Part shown: one piece after another, positions 23,060-34,513 of the stretch
Numbering within the stretch: position 1 is the first letter of the stretch
Layout: every line of letters starts with the position of its first letter
Assembly: GCA_030762175.1 (NCBI GenBank)
Contig: CM060841.1
Span: 15,113,501 to 15,177,500, forward strand
Source of the DNA: Metallyticus violacea
Taxonomy: Eukaryota; Arthropoda; Insecta; Mantodea; Metallyticidae
DNA: 64,000 bases
Direction: 5' to 3'
Program-made: the position numbers and the translations under genes
Notes under the pieces: model-generated
Database searches by the model: none
What the model was told of the DNA's origin: nothing
What the model saw: the letters and a program-made list of their open reading frames with translations, nothing else

Positions 23060-23430
23060 TTGAAACAATTTATAACCAAAACACAACAGTGAAGCGAATC
23101 ACGCCATTTAGTCAAAATTTTGCATGGTGCAAAGGGCGTCTCATCGCTTGCAAAATTTAAATCCGTCACATGTGTTCATTGTGAATATCGCCACATGTAC
23201 AATGAAGAGCCCCAGAATAGGAATAGCATTCACTGGTGGGATCATCAGCTGAAGGAAACTGGAGGCAAGCTGGACCTAAAACGTTCAGGTAGACCTTCCG
23301 TTAATGACGAGTGTGTTCGAGCTATAAGGGTTAGCTACCTAAGGAGCCCCAAGAAGTCGGTGCGTACCTGTGCTCGAAACCCAGGCCTGAAGAAGACAAC
23401 AGTTCATAAATTACCGACTGAGCTTCCATA
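23060..23430 (+). pseudogene. N-terminal DNA-binding part of a DUF4817-like transposase
   Basis: The frame contains RNSIHWWDHQLKETGG, SGRPSVNDECVRAIR and LRSPKKSVRTCARNPGLKKT followed by VHK. This order (RNSI-W-ETG, GRPSV-DE-V, LRSP-KSVR, TTVHK) is the usual N-terminal helix-turn-helix region of a large insect group of Tc1/mariner-like transposases. The frame stops at 23431 and the catalytic domain does not follow, so this is a 5' fragment. The C-terminal fragment at 5300 may belong to the same broad family. Family naming is from memory. Confidence 0.72.
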
Positions 23431-23539
23431 AGTCCTCATCTCTTCGCATGGGGTTTTACATCTAGGCTAAGATCAGCTTCTCTCCCTACACGGCCGCCTG
23501 CATACCTGCTTGTCTGTCCTTGAACTTCCGAGTTCGTGA

Positions 23540-23830
23540 GACAGCAATTTGCTATATTGTGGATAAATTTGGTACTACTGTTTAAGTGAAAAACAAGAAT
23601 CACTCGCAAGGGCATTTAGTTTTAACAAGACAGATTAGACAAAGTTGGCGCAAACCTTGAACGTTGCTCCAAATATCGCCACCGAAATCAGCTCAACAAG
23701 TTAGGATTTCAATGTCTTTTGCACGTACAACAACAAAAGTGTTAAAACTCAAACCTTACAAGTGTAATCGTGTCCATTATCTCAGACAAGGTGATCCCGT
23801 AGCACGAGTGCGTTATTGTGAGTGGTTTCT
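23540..23830 (+). pseudogene. middle fragment of another Tc1/mariner-like transposase
   Basis: Across frames, this reads DKFGTT, an ISPPKSAQQ segment, MSFARTTTKVLKLKPYK and LRQGDPVARVRYCEWF. The LKPYK ... GDPVARV-YCEWF block is typical of the linker between the DNA-binding and catalytic domains in this transposase group. A stop interrupts it near 23594. The same sequence occurs at 51740-52030, so this is a repeat family with at least two local copies. No ends were found. Confidence 0.68.
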
Positions 23831-24489
23831 TTCATCATTGACTGTAGGATTGATCAACCCACAAGTTTGATTACCTGCGCGCACACAAAATTGAAATCTA
23901 TGCCTCAGAAACTCTTTGGCATACTCTTCAATATGTCGTAGGTTTTATTTCGTTTAGCCATTATAAGTGTTCAAAACTGCACCATAACTTTACGAACATA
24001 TGGTATAATAAATTGACTTGAAAATAATAAAAGAGACAAATAAACTTATCAAACATTATAAAAAATACTCTAAATTGAAAAACTGACCTAAAATTTAAAA
24101 AAAAATGTAGTATAAAACCTAATACAAGGTCAATAAAAGTACAATGAGTCCTACTTTTATCTAGCCCAGGTCATTCTTAAGCGTGATCCTCCACAAATAC
24201 AATTACAATAATGTTTAATAAATTACAAACGGTTCATAATTATCCTTATTCCAATTATTAAAACGATACTATCCTGTACTAACCTCTATCTTTGGTTCGC
24301 CAGCAATTTCCTACTGTAATTACAAAACACAGAGATTCAGCTACCACTTTAAAATTAGCTTGACATCCAGTTCATGCTCTTAGCCAGTCATATTCGAATT
24401 TACAAATACCTTCCTTATACAAATTGTGATTGCCTTTTAAAAGTACAAGTGAAAAGTACTTTTCACTGTATTTAAATAATGAGTGCTAT
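23831..24489. other. AT-rich non-coding interval
   Basis: Nothing recognised. Confidence 0.55.
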
Positions 24490-25960
24490 CTTATAATTTT
24501 CATTAGAGACATTTTCTATTTATTTTGAAATATTTGCAGCAGTTTTTATAAGTGTGACTGTGATTATATATAAGGATAGAGGGAAGATATGGAAGGATTT
24601 GATTAATGATTTAATTATAGATTCTCAGAGATGGTGATTTTCTTCTTCTCCTCTCCAATGAATTTCCGCTGACTTGTATTATCTGGGCTAGCTGTTATTT
24701 TCTTTGCTGGGCTTTTTGTGATCAGGAGACCGCAGGAAAAGGAGTCAAGGCGATAAACAAGGGGATTAACAAGATTTATGGTGTTTTGGAATGAAACGCT
24801 ATTTATTGGCAAAGTCTGTTCCACTTAAAGAGCCAACGTTAGTCCTTGGAGAATTTCTTGCGCTATATGTGCCACTTCTGAATGACTATAAGCTTTTCTT
24901 AATTAGCTCACTAATGATATTGGGCCTTTAAATTAGTTTAACTACGATATTTCACACTCGAGGAATAATTTATACTGAATACTAGTCTTCAGAGTATTAA
25001 TGTTCACGATTGACACTGATGCCACCGACACTGCCTACTGTTAATTCTCTCAAGCTGTTACAACTGATGCAACACTATCCTGAATGAATGACGAAAGGTT
25101 GCTGATTGAGAACTCCTTCTGAAAATTGAACTGAATTGAACTGAATTGAATACTTTCCGCGAGAACTAATGCTGAATTGCTGCTAGACAGCAGCATTACA
25201 AGCGTAAATAAACCTGACAATCCGCCAGTCTCCTGAAACTAGCTTTATTCTTTCAACACATGACTGTAGAAAGATCTAGAACATTTCCTTTCATCTAAGA
25301 ATATCTATTGGGTCTGGACTTGTATAATATCCTTCTAATATTTCTTATTGGCTTTTTGGACCACGTGACTTCCATGACAGACGTATCAAATGACGTTGTT
25401 AGCTTCTTTCCTTCAAGAGGTTATCGGCCTGTCTCTTCACCCCCATATCTGGTCTATGTTATTACATCTACCCTGACCTACAAAAACACAACTCTCTAAC
25501 TGTATACGAAAGAAACATCTTTTCAAGGATCCTGCTTTAGAATTCTCCAAGTAATAGCGGTCCATTTTGCTTTGGGGTAATGTATACAAAAGATGTTACA
25601 ATAGGCAGCAGTATTCTCTGTTTCAAATTTACAGGTCAGTTTTTATGGCTATGGTGGCTTTCCATTGTGGTAAGAAAATAATATCACAAACAATAATTCA
25701 ATACATGTACAGGAGATAAAAATGACATTACAATCTTGTTTAAAATAGAAAATTTACATAAACTTAATTAACATGTAGATTATAATTTATATGAGGGTAG
25801 CATATGATAAATTCCACGTCACATTTCTGATTTATACGTTTTTCCCCTACAGAGTTTAGTTCTTTTACACAAAATATGTTCCAATTCCTAGATCTTTTAG
25901 TCTCCATACATCTTCTCCTTATTTACTTTATCAATTTTCCCAAGTACTTGATTTTCTATA
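24490..25960 (+). repeat. unknown about 1.4-kb dispersed repeat, copy 1
   Basis: Collinear over its length with 29500-30900. Shared landmarks, in order, include GTCTGTTCCACTTAAAGA, AGTCCTTGGAGAATTTCTTG, CACTGTCCTGAATGA-like and CTATCCTGAATGA stretches, GAACTGAATTGAACTGAA, GTCTCCTGAAACTAGCTTTA, AAGAGGTTATCGGCCTGTC, AACACAACTCTCTAACTGTA and CAAGGATCCTGCTTTAGAAT. No long open frame is conserved between the copies. It could be a non-autonomous transposon, an LTR-related sequence or an old segmental duplication. I do not recognise the family. Confidence 0.8.
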
Positions 25961-26273
25961 ATCCGAGGGAAATGTTCGGGATTTGCGTGTATTACACATG
26001 CCTTTTATGCACCAGCTAAAAGATGACCATGGTGAAAATATTGGAATGATTTGATATCATTGGAGAAGTAAAAACGTGCGTTTTGATATTCCAGTAACAT
26101 AGGTTTAAATAAGAAAGGCGGGACTGATTCTAAGTTACAACTGGTACTCGTAGGTGTATATTCTGGTGAACTGCTAAGAGTTTCCGCACTCTGAAGTTAA
26201 GTTTCCAATAAACGAGTCATAGCTCTGTGTGCGGTTAGTGCAGGCATTTTGCTATTTATTGCAGCCACGTATT

Positions 26274-26373
26274 ATGGAAATTTCAACATTAACATGGATC
26301 GTAATATCTTTTTCGATATTGAATGTTTTCGTTTGCGTAACCGACCCAGTAATCGCTGTCGTTCACTTCCAAG
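26274..26373 (+). CDS. candidate first coding exon with signal peptide
   Basis: From ATG at 26274 the frame reads MEISTLTWIVISFSILNVFV then CVTDPVIAVVHFQ: a polar N-terminus, a roughly 15-residue hydrophobic core and a small-residue region, as in a secretory signal. It ends exactly at CAAG|GTATTA, a plausible 5' splice site, leaving phase 1, the usual phase after signal-peptide exons of secreted and Ig-type proteins. Continuing past this site gives a stop within 21 codons. I cannot name the protein. There is no TATA box and no transcript evidence. It could be a chance frame in AT-rich DNA. Confidence 0.3.
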
Positions 26374-26652
26374 GTATTACCAAATTTAAATTCAGTTTAT
26401 CTGAAAGCGTAACACAACTGAAATATGGAAGATAAAAAAAAAAAACAATTGTGTTTTATGGAATAAAACTCTAAACATGAGTCCATTACCCTAATCCTCT
26501 CGGCATTGGCTAGTGCTCATGATATTGTGGTATTATTCCGTTTCCATATTTCGGATTTACGTAAACCACATCAGGCATTCATTGTATGTGCTTGTGTTTT
26601 AATAATTCTGAATATATAGTCACGTATATTTCATATGTAGTTTTTCCTGTAG

Positions 26653-26735
26653 AGGGAGATATTCTTCGAGCGTTCGCTAAAGCGCAAGCAAGTGAACCAC
26701 CTAACATTATCACTGCGAATATTTCTGAAACGAAA
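26653..26735 (+). CDS. candidate second exon, in phase with 26274-26373
   Basis: A pyrimidine-rich tract, TTTTTCCTGTAG, ends at 26652. Splicing there to the G left by the upstream exon keeps the frame and gives EGDILRAFAKAQASEPPNII then TANISETK. The intron would be 279 bp. The 3' end is less convincing: the only nearby donor is AAA|GTTACT at 26736, and a SINE-B starts 11 bp further on. If the exon runs on, the SINE interrupts the gene. This is inference from frame and splice signals only. Confidence 0.22.
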
Positions 26736-26746
26736 GTTACTATTTT

Positions 26747-27034
26747 GTTGATTTGGTTTATTTATGGAATCTCTTTAACATCTCAGGTCATCAGCATTCC
26801 ATTCAATTCAGGGTGTGAAACAATAGACAACTTTTGCTCAGAGGCCTCTTCTTTCAGGCTTGAGGTTATTTTACATAAATGTACGACACGGGACCCACGG
26901 CTTTACTTCCCTTCCGAAGGAAGCCATACTTAGGATTTTTACGTCCAAAAAACCCATCGATCCTGGCCGGGTTTGAATCCACGATCTTGGGTTTAGGAGG
27001 CAAGTATGGTTACCACTTTACTGCCAGGACCGAC
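26747..27034 (-). mobile_element. SINE-B, near full length
   Basis: Minus orientation. The tail TGATTTGGTTTATTTATGG is at the left and the head CTGCCAGGACCGAC at the right. The full middle section is present, with ACGACACGGGACCCACGG and CTTCCGAAGGAAGCC. The B box is GGGTTTGAATCC. No clear TSD. It lies 11 bp beyond the candidate exon at 26653-26735. Confidence 0.9.
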
Positions 27035-27132
27035 GTGTGTGTGAAATGAGTTAACAAAGATGTTATAGGGGCTTATTTCTCAGAAAAAATTTTAAAATGT
27101 TGGTAAAATTTTAACTTTAAATATATAATTAG

Positions 27133-27169
27133 TATATATATATATATATATTATTATTATTATTATTAA
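27133..27169 (+). repeat. (TA)n / (TTA)n microsatellite
   Basis: About nine TA units run into about seven ATT units. Simple sequence without other context. The stretch from 27170 to 27800 around it is AT-rich and has no recognised feature. Confidence 0.9.
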
Positions 27170-27801
27170 TTTTATTTCAGCTGTGAAAAGTAAAGTATAA
27201 AAACATAGTAAATGTTCATAAAATTCTTAATTTGAATCCTGTTTTAACTAATTATTGTTTATTTCAGTTCATTTTAGCTGTTAATAAGTATATGTAACTC
27301 CCATTTCCTCCAGATCTCTTTAATTAAGCAGGGATTTCGAGCAATGAATTAAAATATCAGCAGTAGATTAAAACCTTCCTGTGAATTAATCACCATTTAC
27401 TTTGCCAAAGACAACCACTTTAGTGATAAAAACAAACAAGTGCGCGTTTGGGGTAAGATTACCATTAGTATACACAGTAGGGATAGCTGGGGTATTTTCC
27501 AGGATCGAAATCTAAGTGCGGATGTCACGAAATTAGTTGTACTCCTGTATTCTCCATTAGATGGCTGTGCAAGAAGACATGACTAATTTAATACAAACAG
27601 ATAGCATTTATTGCTTCATTTTTTCATAATTTAAACAGCTATAAAACTTGCGGAGGCCATAAAGTCATAAAAATAATTATTGCCGAATGCAAATATTTCG
27701 AAATGAAATATTTACTATTGACGCTAACGTTTAAGTCGTCGGGTTGGCAGTGGTTTGTGATATTATTTCACTACCCTTTCTTTTAAAGCCCGCTCTTAAT
27801 T

Positions 27802-27964
27802 TTATGGCTGTACAGATTATGGCAATGGTATGCGTTTTGATGCGGAGAATCCCTGTATTAATTCTGACCAAATTACTCAAGATATTCCAGGTTCATATTT
27901 TTTTAACTATTGGAAAAATTTTAAAACGCTTAAAAACTTTCCACCGAATAATAATTATGACTGA
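27802..27964 (+). other. short protein-like open stretch
   Basis: An open frame of about 54 codons, without an early ATG, reads TDYGNGMRFDAENPC, then INSDQITQDIPGSYFFNYWK, then ends at a stop at 27962-27964. It follows an acceptor-like GGCTGTACAG at 27815. The composition looks protein-like, but no family is recognised. Its phase does not fit directly onto the candidate exon at 26653-26735. It may be an exon or a decayed element. Confidence 0.2.
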
Positions 27965-28049
27965 TACTAAAACAAAAGGAAAGATTTTGTTTTAGGTTAT
28001 GTTAAGTTGTTCTTGGGTGATAAAGTTCATCAAGGAAGGGAATACAGAA

Positions 28050-28560
28050 AAATTAACAACAGTTAAGAAAAATGCAACGCAAGATCCTAGGAAGGACAAA
28101 ATACCTGTAGATTCTAATAAATGAGTTATCTCAGACAACAGACATCGCACAAATAGCTACCAGAAGTAAATCTCAATGGGGCGGTCACGTCGCAAGAATG
28201 CAGGACAACAGGTGGACCTACAAGACCTCCATGTGGGATCCTCGGACAGGAAAAATGGCACAAGGCGGGCCCAGAAGAAGATGAACAGACCTCTTCAAGG
28301 AACATGCAGGTCAAGAGTAGCAAGAGGAAGAGAAAAATGGATATCTCTCGAGAAGCAACTAGTGCATAGAGAAATGGAGTAACCAAAGAACAGGTCGGTG
28401 AGAGTGTCTTAAACAGCATACGAACAACTAACGTGGAATAGCTCACCACGTTGGGAAAAAGCGAGCTTTCCGTACTTGTTAGGAGACCTTTGCCCTTTAA
28501 GGGGCACAATAGCCTATCTTTATCTTCACCTTTATCTTTATTTTTGTTCACCCTATACTG
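28050..28560 (+). mobile_element. non-LTR retrotransposon 3' end, RTE-like
   Basis: The C-terminal part of a LINE polyprotein with a short 3' tail. The frame has QRKILGRTK, QWGGHVARMQDNRW and WDPRTGK followed by GGPRRR, the usual order at the C-terminus of RTE-type and related reverse transcriptases. A stop interrupts it after RRR. The 3' part ends in repeats of a TTTATC type at about 28515-28550, as RTE tails do. The element is 5'-truncated, the usual result of incomplete target-primed reverse transcription. Clade assignment is from motifs only. Confidence 0.7.
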
Positions 28561-29499
28561 AGACTGTTCAGCTATGAAGTTGATGAGTAAGTGTGGTCAT
28601 GAATGCTCATACAGTTGTAGGTCATCTGCATATATGTGGATTCTGTAATGCTCTTAGGTGACAAAATAAAGTAATAAGTAATGCATAAACTGTATGGTCG
28701 TCTTTCAGTGACCACTAATAAACAAACACAACTGAAAACCAAAGTTAAAAACAACAAACCAGAAATTACTTACTTTAATCAATGTGGTGTTCTACATAAC
28801 TATTTTAATTTAATACACAAATACTAAGCTTTCATGTCCATTTTTCAAAGAAAAATGAAATTTTCATATCGGTTAACGATTTATACGCTTAATAGCTGTG
28901 TTAAAAATAGCTGCGGCGATAGAAAGGATATCAGATAGATTTATTGAGAAGACAACCCAACTCGGAGCCGGGTTTAGCAGCAACAACATCAAAGCTGAAG
29001 ACATAAGATCTCCCTGTTGTATATACTTAGAAAATATGTTTATAGAGAGTTCATAATGGCATAGCATCTCTTGTACAAAATAAAAAATCTTCAGAAATAA
29101 ATGTATACTTTTCTTCTGATATTTCAATTCACACTTTATATGTTTTATCTTCTTATCAATCAACATTATTTTCATCAATAGCATTAGATAACCATTACCA
29201 TTTAATTCCTGACAATTTTATTATAATGATATAATGTTACTTTTATTCAGTTACTAGTGATGGAAAAATATTCTAAGCCATATGAGAGTAAACAGATTTT
29301 ATGATCTGGAGGAAATGAACATGCTTGGCTTCGCTCCCAGCATCAAATTTTCTACTATGTATAACAGTTAACTATTATACCTATAGGAACTTTGTAACTA
29401 TTTATATGTGTATTATTTTTTCTGACAGTAAAACTAGATTGTTGCTACACACAAAAACATGTATGACTTTGTGCTGAAAACGCTTTTATATAAAAACCT
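28561..29499. other. AT-rich non-coding interval
   Basis: No feature recognised. The minus-strand frame 28873-29184 is low-complexity and hydrophobic with no motif. Confidence 0.5.
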
Positions 29500-30900
29500 A
29501 TATCCCATTTAGAGAACTTGTTCTTTATTTTGCAAAAACTGCTACTTGTTTAGGATGCAGCGGTTTTAATTAAATAAATGAGGGATCATTAATATGTAAA
29601 ATGGAGGAAATATTTGGAAAGATTTATGATTTATTGTTGAATTCTGGATTTTCAGGGATGATGATCATTTCTTCCTTTCCAATGGTTTCCCGCTGTCTTA
29701 CTATTTGCACCAGCTATATTTCTGTGAGTAAGAAATCACATGGAGAGGAGTTTATCAAGGAACTTCACAGGAGAACGATTAAATTCCTTATATTGTGGAT
29801 GAAACACGATTTATTGAAGTCTGTTCCACTGAAATGAACCACCGTTAGTCCTTGGAGAATTTCTTGTTCTATAGTGCCACTTCTGCGCTAACTATGAGCT
29901 TCCTAATTACTTTATCAGCACTAATTAACGCATTACGAATCTTTGACACTCAGTGCTAGTCTTCAGCGAGTGTTAATGTTCACTATCAACGCCGATACCT
30001 TCGACAATGCTTATTGTCAAATCTCTAAAACTGTTACAACTATGCAACGCTATCCTGAATGAAAAATAAAACATTACAGACTGAGAACTACTTCTGATAA
30101 ATGAGAACTGATGAACTGATACTCTTCAACTGAACTATAGAAATATTGAACTGAACTGAAAGTAGACCGCAAAATTACCGGTTAAGTAAGCATGGCTGTC
30201 CGTCAGTCTCCCGAAGCTATCTTTATTCTTTCAAAATATTATTTTAGAAAGCTCTCGAACATTATTTCGCATCTAAGAAATCTATTGCACACTGAGATCG
30301 CATAATGGCCTTTTCTCCTACAGTATTGGTTACATGGACTACGTGACTTTTTACATGCAGATATCAACTGAAGCTGCTAGCTTCTTCCCTTCGAGAGGTT
30401 ATCGACCTGTCTGTTCCCCTCGTATGTTTATTGCTCTTATTCTTACCTAATATAAGAAAAACACAGCTCTCTAATTGTATAGGAAATAAATATCTTTTTC
30501 AAGGACCCTGCTTTAGAATTTCTCCAAGTAATATCGGTTCGCAGTTTGCTTGGGCCATCTATACAAAATGGTTTACGATGGGCAATAGGTTTCTCTGTTC
30601 CGTTTCCAGATCAAAAACAAAAATTAGGGAGTGTTTCCACCCTGGTAAGCAAAAAGCATCTTACATACAATGCTTCAGCACATACACAAAAATAAAACTG
30701 ACACTGCAATCATAATTAAAACAGAAAATTACATGGAGTGGCAATTAATAAATTCTATCTCACATCCCTTTGCATTGGAAATTATGAAGTGGGGGTGGAA
30801 ATATACTGTTCCAAGTAGATACCGCAGGTGGTGATTTTAAGTTTTTCCTGTATAATCTCATATTACTTTATCTATGCGTAATATCTCAACTATGTCGAGT
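29500..30900 (+). repeat. unknown about 1.4-kb dispersed repeat, copy 2
   Basis: Direct copy of 24490-25960, offset about 5 kb and collinear with it. Landmarks include GTCTGTTCCACTGAAATG, AGTCCTTGGAGAATTTCTTG, CTATCCTGAATGAAA, TTGAACTGAACTGAAAG, GTCTCCCGAAGCTATCTTTA, GAGAGGTTATCGACCTGTC and CAAGGACCCTGCTTTAGAAT. Many small insertions and deletions and the loss of shared frames indicate an old event. Confidence 0.8.
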
Positions 30901-31595
30901 ATTGCTGCTGTGCTGCAAATATCCTCAGGAGAGCTTACATAACTTTTTTTCAACACATAGACCCCATCGGAACGACGAATTTTCCCTTAAATCGAAAAAC
31001 GTGCACAATCTCTTCACAAAACACAATGAATAAACATTCCAAAAGAACGCTTTGTGCAAAGTGCACAGGGCCGACCGATTCTCCCTGCGACAGCAAATCC
31101 ACCGAGTTAATATTTGATATTCATAATGAAAGTTGGTACAGACTCCTGCACCCAGCGAGCTCAATATTGTTCTGAATGCCATCTCGCGTGATGTATATGC
31201 ATTATACTCGCATCGAGGTTCGACCCATTTCAAAATTCATGGTGTGGTTAACCAGCGCCAGCATGTTGCAAAGCGTCAGTTCATTACTACTGCCATAAAC
31301 ATCTCTCTTACTCAGTCACTGTTCGTTGAACGATTCCGTTGCAGTATTAAAATGTTACCTCCAGGGAGGAAAGTGGCGCTGGTGAGAGAAGAGGCAGTAA
31401 AACCGTTCCCCGGAATTCCAATTACGAGATTTACACCGAAGCGCAGCTTTTAAGTCGATGGGAATTAAGTTCTTTTTTGACAACTCACTGAATACGTATC
31501 TGTATTATTTCTACTTGGAAATCTTCAGAGGCATTGCGAAAATGCTGGAGGAATCACAAATATTTTTGAAGTGATATCCGAAAGTATTTGTCCTA
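30901..31595. other. interval with a GC-richer core, nothing identified
   Basis: About 31070-31470 is less AT-rich than its flanks and has a 106-codon plus-strand open frame at 31133-31453 beginning at TTG. I see no motif. It could be a single-copy conserved non-coding element, an exon or the edge of an element. Confidence 0.35.
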
Positions 31596-31990
31596 TACAG
31601 GGTGGTTAATTAATTTCGTATACAGGCAGAATAAAATATATTATACAAAATAACAATTAACTATAAAATAATTTATGATTTTTTTTAAAAAATATCTGCA
31701 CTGTGTTAATTTAAATTACGTTCCTTTCTTAAAAATCACATCCGGCAAATGCCCGCCTTTCGTTTCACCATTCTGTACACGAATGTCCCGCAGAACGGCT
31801 GCAGTTACAAGATGGATGGTAGTCTGAAGTTCTTCAGTTGTTTGTTGCTAAGTGCAAAAGTCCCTCTCTATGTGGCAGCCACAAAGGAAAATCGGGGCTG
31901 GCAGGCCAAGAGATCTACAGAGCCACTGGACATGACCAAAGCCAGCATGAATTTCCCCCAAAACAGCTGGTACTGTGCCATGTCTCTACG
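31596..31990 (-). pseudogene. C-terminal remnant of a Tc1/mariner-like transposase with its element end
   Basis: On the minus strand one reads WPASPD then FPLWLPH, a decayed WPPRSPDLTP-FFLWG block, followed by TAAVLRDIRVQNGETKGGHL and PDVIFKK then stop, the usual C-terminus of DUF4817-type transposases. Left of the stop, the plus strand has ATACAGGGTGGTTAATTAA at 31596-31614, which resembles the terminal repeat of these elements. Frameshifts and a deletion of the residues between SPD and FLW make it inactive. The other end is missing. Confidence 0.65.
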
Positions 31991-33322
31991 GCCTTAAGGT
32001 GCACCTGAAGCGAAGCAGACTTTCAGAAAGTTTAAAAAAAAATATTAGGCAAATAATTTAAGAATATAACATTTATCTACTGCTCATACGAGAATTTATA
32101 TGGAGTTACATTAAATATGTAATTGGGAATAAGAAACAAATGCACTTAATGGATAATTAAATTAGAAGTGAATGTTATACCGCCATAAGTAATTTTCAAT
32201 TGATTTGATAATTGTTTCAGTTGTTATGAACTTTATGATTTATATTATATGCAGTATAACAAAATTTGTTAATTTGTATTTACCTAGGCTATAGTATGAG
32301 CATTTAATTCGATTTCTTAGATATTTTCTTTTTAAAAAATTTCAGCTTATAAAAATTTTACGGTATGAAGCTTTGTATCAAAATCATTCAAATGCTGGTT
32401 CTTTTATAAGTAGCTGAAGTTTAATGAAACGCTGTTATAAAAATGTTTTATACAATAGTTTTCAATAAAAATATAAGATAAAATAAATTTTAAAATAGTT
32501 TTAATTAGGATAAGAAAATGTATGATTATTGTGTAATTTATATGAATATAAGAAATTCAGAAAAACGTTTGATTATACAATATATACATTTCATCCACAC
32601 AGTACCTGAAATATTTCCAGCATTCATTGTAAATATATAATCTCCATGGATAATAGGAATAGTTGAATGAAAATTCATGTACAGTTACACCTAAATATCT
32701 TTAATGCATATGCAATCTTTAGAACTTTTGAAATTTCAATATAGGTTTAGTTCAGTGACAAACATATTGTGTCACATTAATTAACTCTGCATTAATATTC
32801 CATTCTTTGATTATTTCAGCCTTCCTGCAGAATTGTTAACCTCTTTTGGCCTCAGATATAATATTACCACAGTGTTGAGGATTAAATTGAAGAATCGCTA
32901 GTTTATTATGTGTTCGCTGCAGGAGTAAAGGTCTAGTAAAATTGACCCAAAAGAAATTCTATGGTAGTAGACATTGTAGAAGAGGACTAAAACGAGATAA
33001 CCCCATGGGCTGCTGAGCTTTGTTTATATCAGCCTAAGGCAATTCCAATTAGCGGTTTACAAACACGACTGCCTTGGTGACCGAATTGAATGCTAACTAG
33101 CTCTAAGAACAACTAATAAGTTCCCGCGCGCTATTTTTATGAGCTGCTACTTTATATTTCAATTTATTTACATTTTATTTTCATTTTTGTTGACTACTTC
33201 AATGAAAAGTATGATTTTTACAGAATGTTATTTAATCAGTAGGAAACCTTTCAATACAAACTTACAAGGTTTAATCACGAACTGTAGTGCTCTCCTGAAT
33301 GATTCACTGTTTGTCTAATCTG
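31991..33322. other. AT-rich non-coding interval
   Basis: Among the most AT-rich parts of the window. No gene or repeat recognised. Confidence 0.55.
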
Positions 33323-34287
33323 CAGGGTCCTGTTTCACAAAAGTATGGCCCAACACATTACAAGTGTACGGAGTGGTAACTTGCAGTTATTAATAAATTC
33401 TGTTGCACAAAGATTTCTGCTATACTTGTACTTTACTACTCCATACTTACAAATGCACAAGTGAATTTTCCCTTCTTCTGTTCCACGTCTCTACAAGTGT
33501 AGGAACATTGGTAACTTCAAATATTAGCAAACATTTTATTATCATTTAATTATTTTGGAAGTCGGTTGATCTAAATGTGCTAAGTATTAGCGAAAGTGAC
33601 GATAATGATAAGTAGGAATATGTATAAAGAAAGAGTAAATAAGTATTTGAGTATAATGATAAAGTACGGCATATTATTGATAATGACGATTCCTGTTCCA
33701 AATGCATATTTCAGACCAGCATCTTAGTTGATGTGTTTTTTACTACATGTCATGAAAATACTTTCTTTTGGCACACTTTCTTCGTTTTATGCTTATGAGA
33801 ACGTGATTGTCAAGAAATATAAATAAATAAATAAATATAAAGGATCAAATGGACAAATAAAATGACCTGAGAGCAATCGGGAAGCGCGATTCTTCTGCCA
33901 TCTCTCGACGGCTGAAATTGGTGCTCCTAAATGCAGCCTTATGGGACCGTCATCTCAAAGTGGATTATTACGCTTGAATATCGATAAATAAATAAAAAAA
34001 GTATTCAAATTATCATTATATCTGAGAAAGAAACAAGCCCCATTTTGTAGAAATGACATTGATCCGCTCCGCGCAATAAAAATCCCTAAAGAGTGAACCT
34101 AACCTAATTCAAGGTATGACGACGTATGGGCAAACAGCTGTTCCTCCATCTTGCTCTTATATGACGTCACTTGTAACTTTTTACTCATACTTTACCAGTG
34201 TAGCATTTCTTTCATGGAACAGAAAGTTACATGACCATACTTTACAAGAACCTACACTAATATACTTGTATGTGAAACAGGGCCCTG
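33323..34287. mobile_element. 965-bp element with 17-bp terminal inverted repeats
   Basis: The left end reads CAGGGTCCTGTTTCACA and the right end, reverse complemented, CAGGGCCCTGTTTCACA: 16 of 17 match. Inside both ends are further related motifs (AAGTATGG, ACAAGTGTA, TTCTGTTCCA) in both orientations, as in subterminal repeats of hAT-like or similar non-autonomous transposons. No transposase frame is present. No clear target-site duplication was found, so the superfamily is open. AAATAAATAAA stretches at about 33825 and 33985 suggest a retroposon nested inside. Confidence 0.65.
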
Positions 34288-34513
34288 GCATCGGTTCAAT
34301 ATGTTGGCGAACTGTTGTCAACTTATTTGCTTGTTTTGAAATCGCTGATATAAAATATTCCTGGTAGCAGCAAAAAAATTTAGTGGAGCAAACAAAATTA
34401 AATAAATTAAATAAATATGATGTTAATCATTGTAACAGAATAAGCCATAAAATATTATTTAAAGTTTCCAGTATTCTTCTTCAGTAGTGTCATGGCTGCG
34501 ATCATAATATTTT

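Noticed and set aside
34090..34112. Insect telomeric TTAGG repeat
   Set aside because: Only two AACCT units are present at 34097-34106, which is expected by chance.
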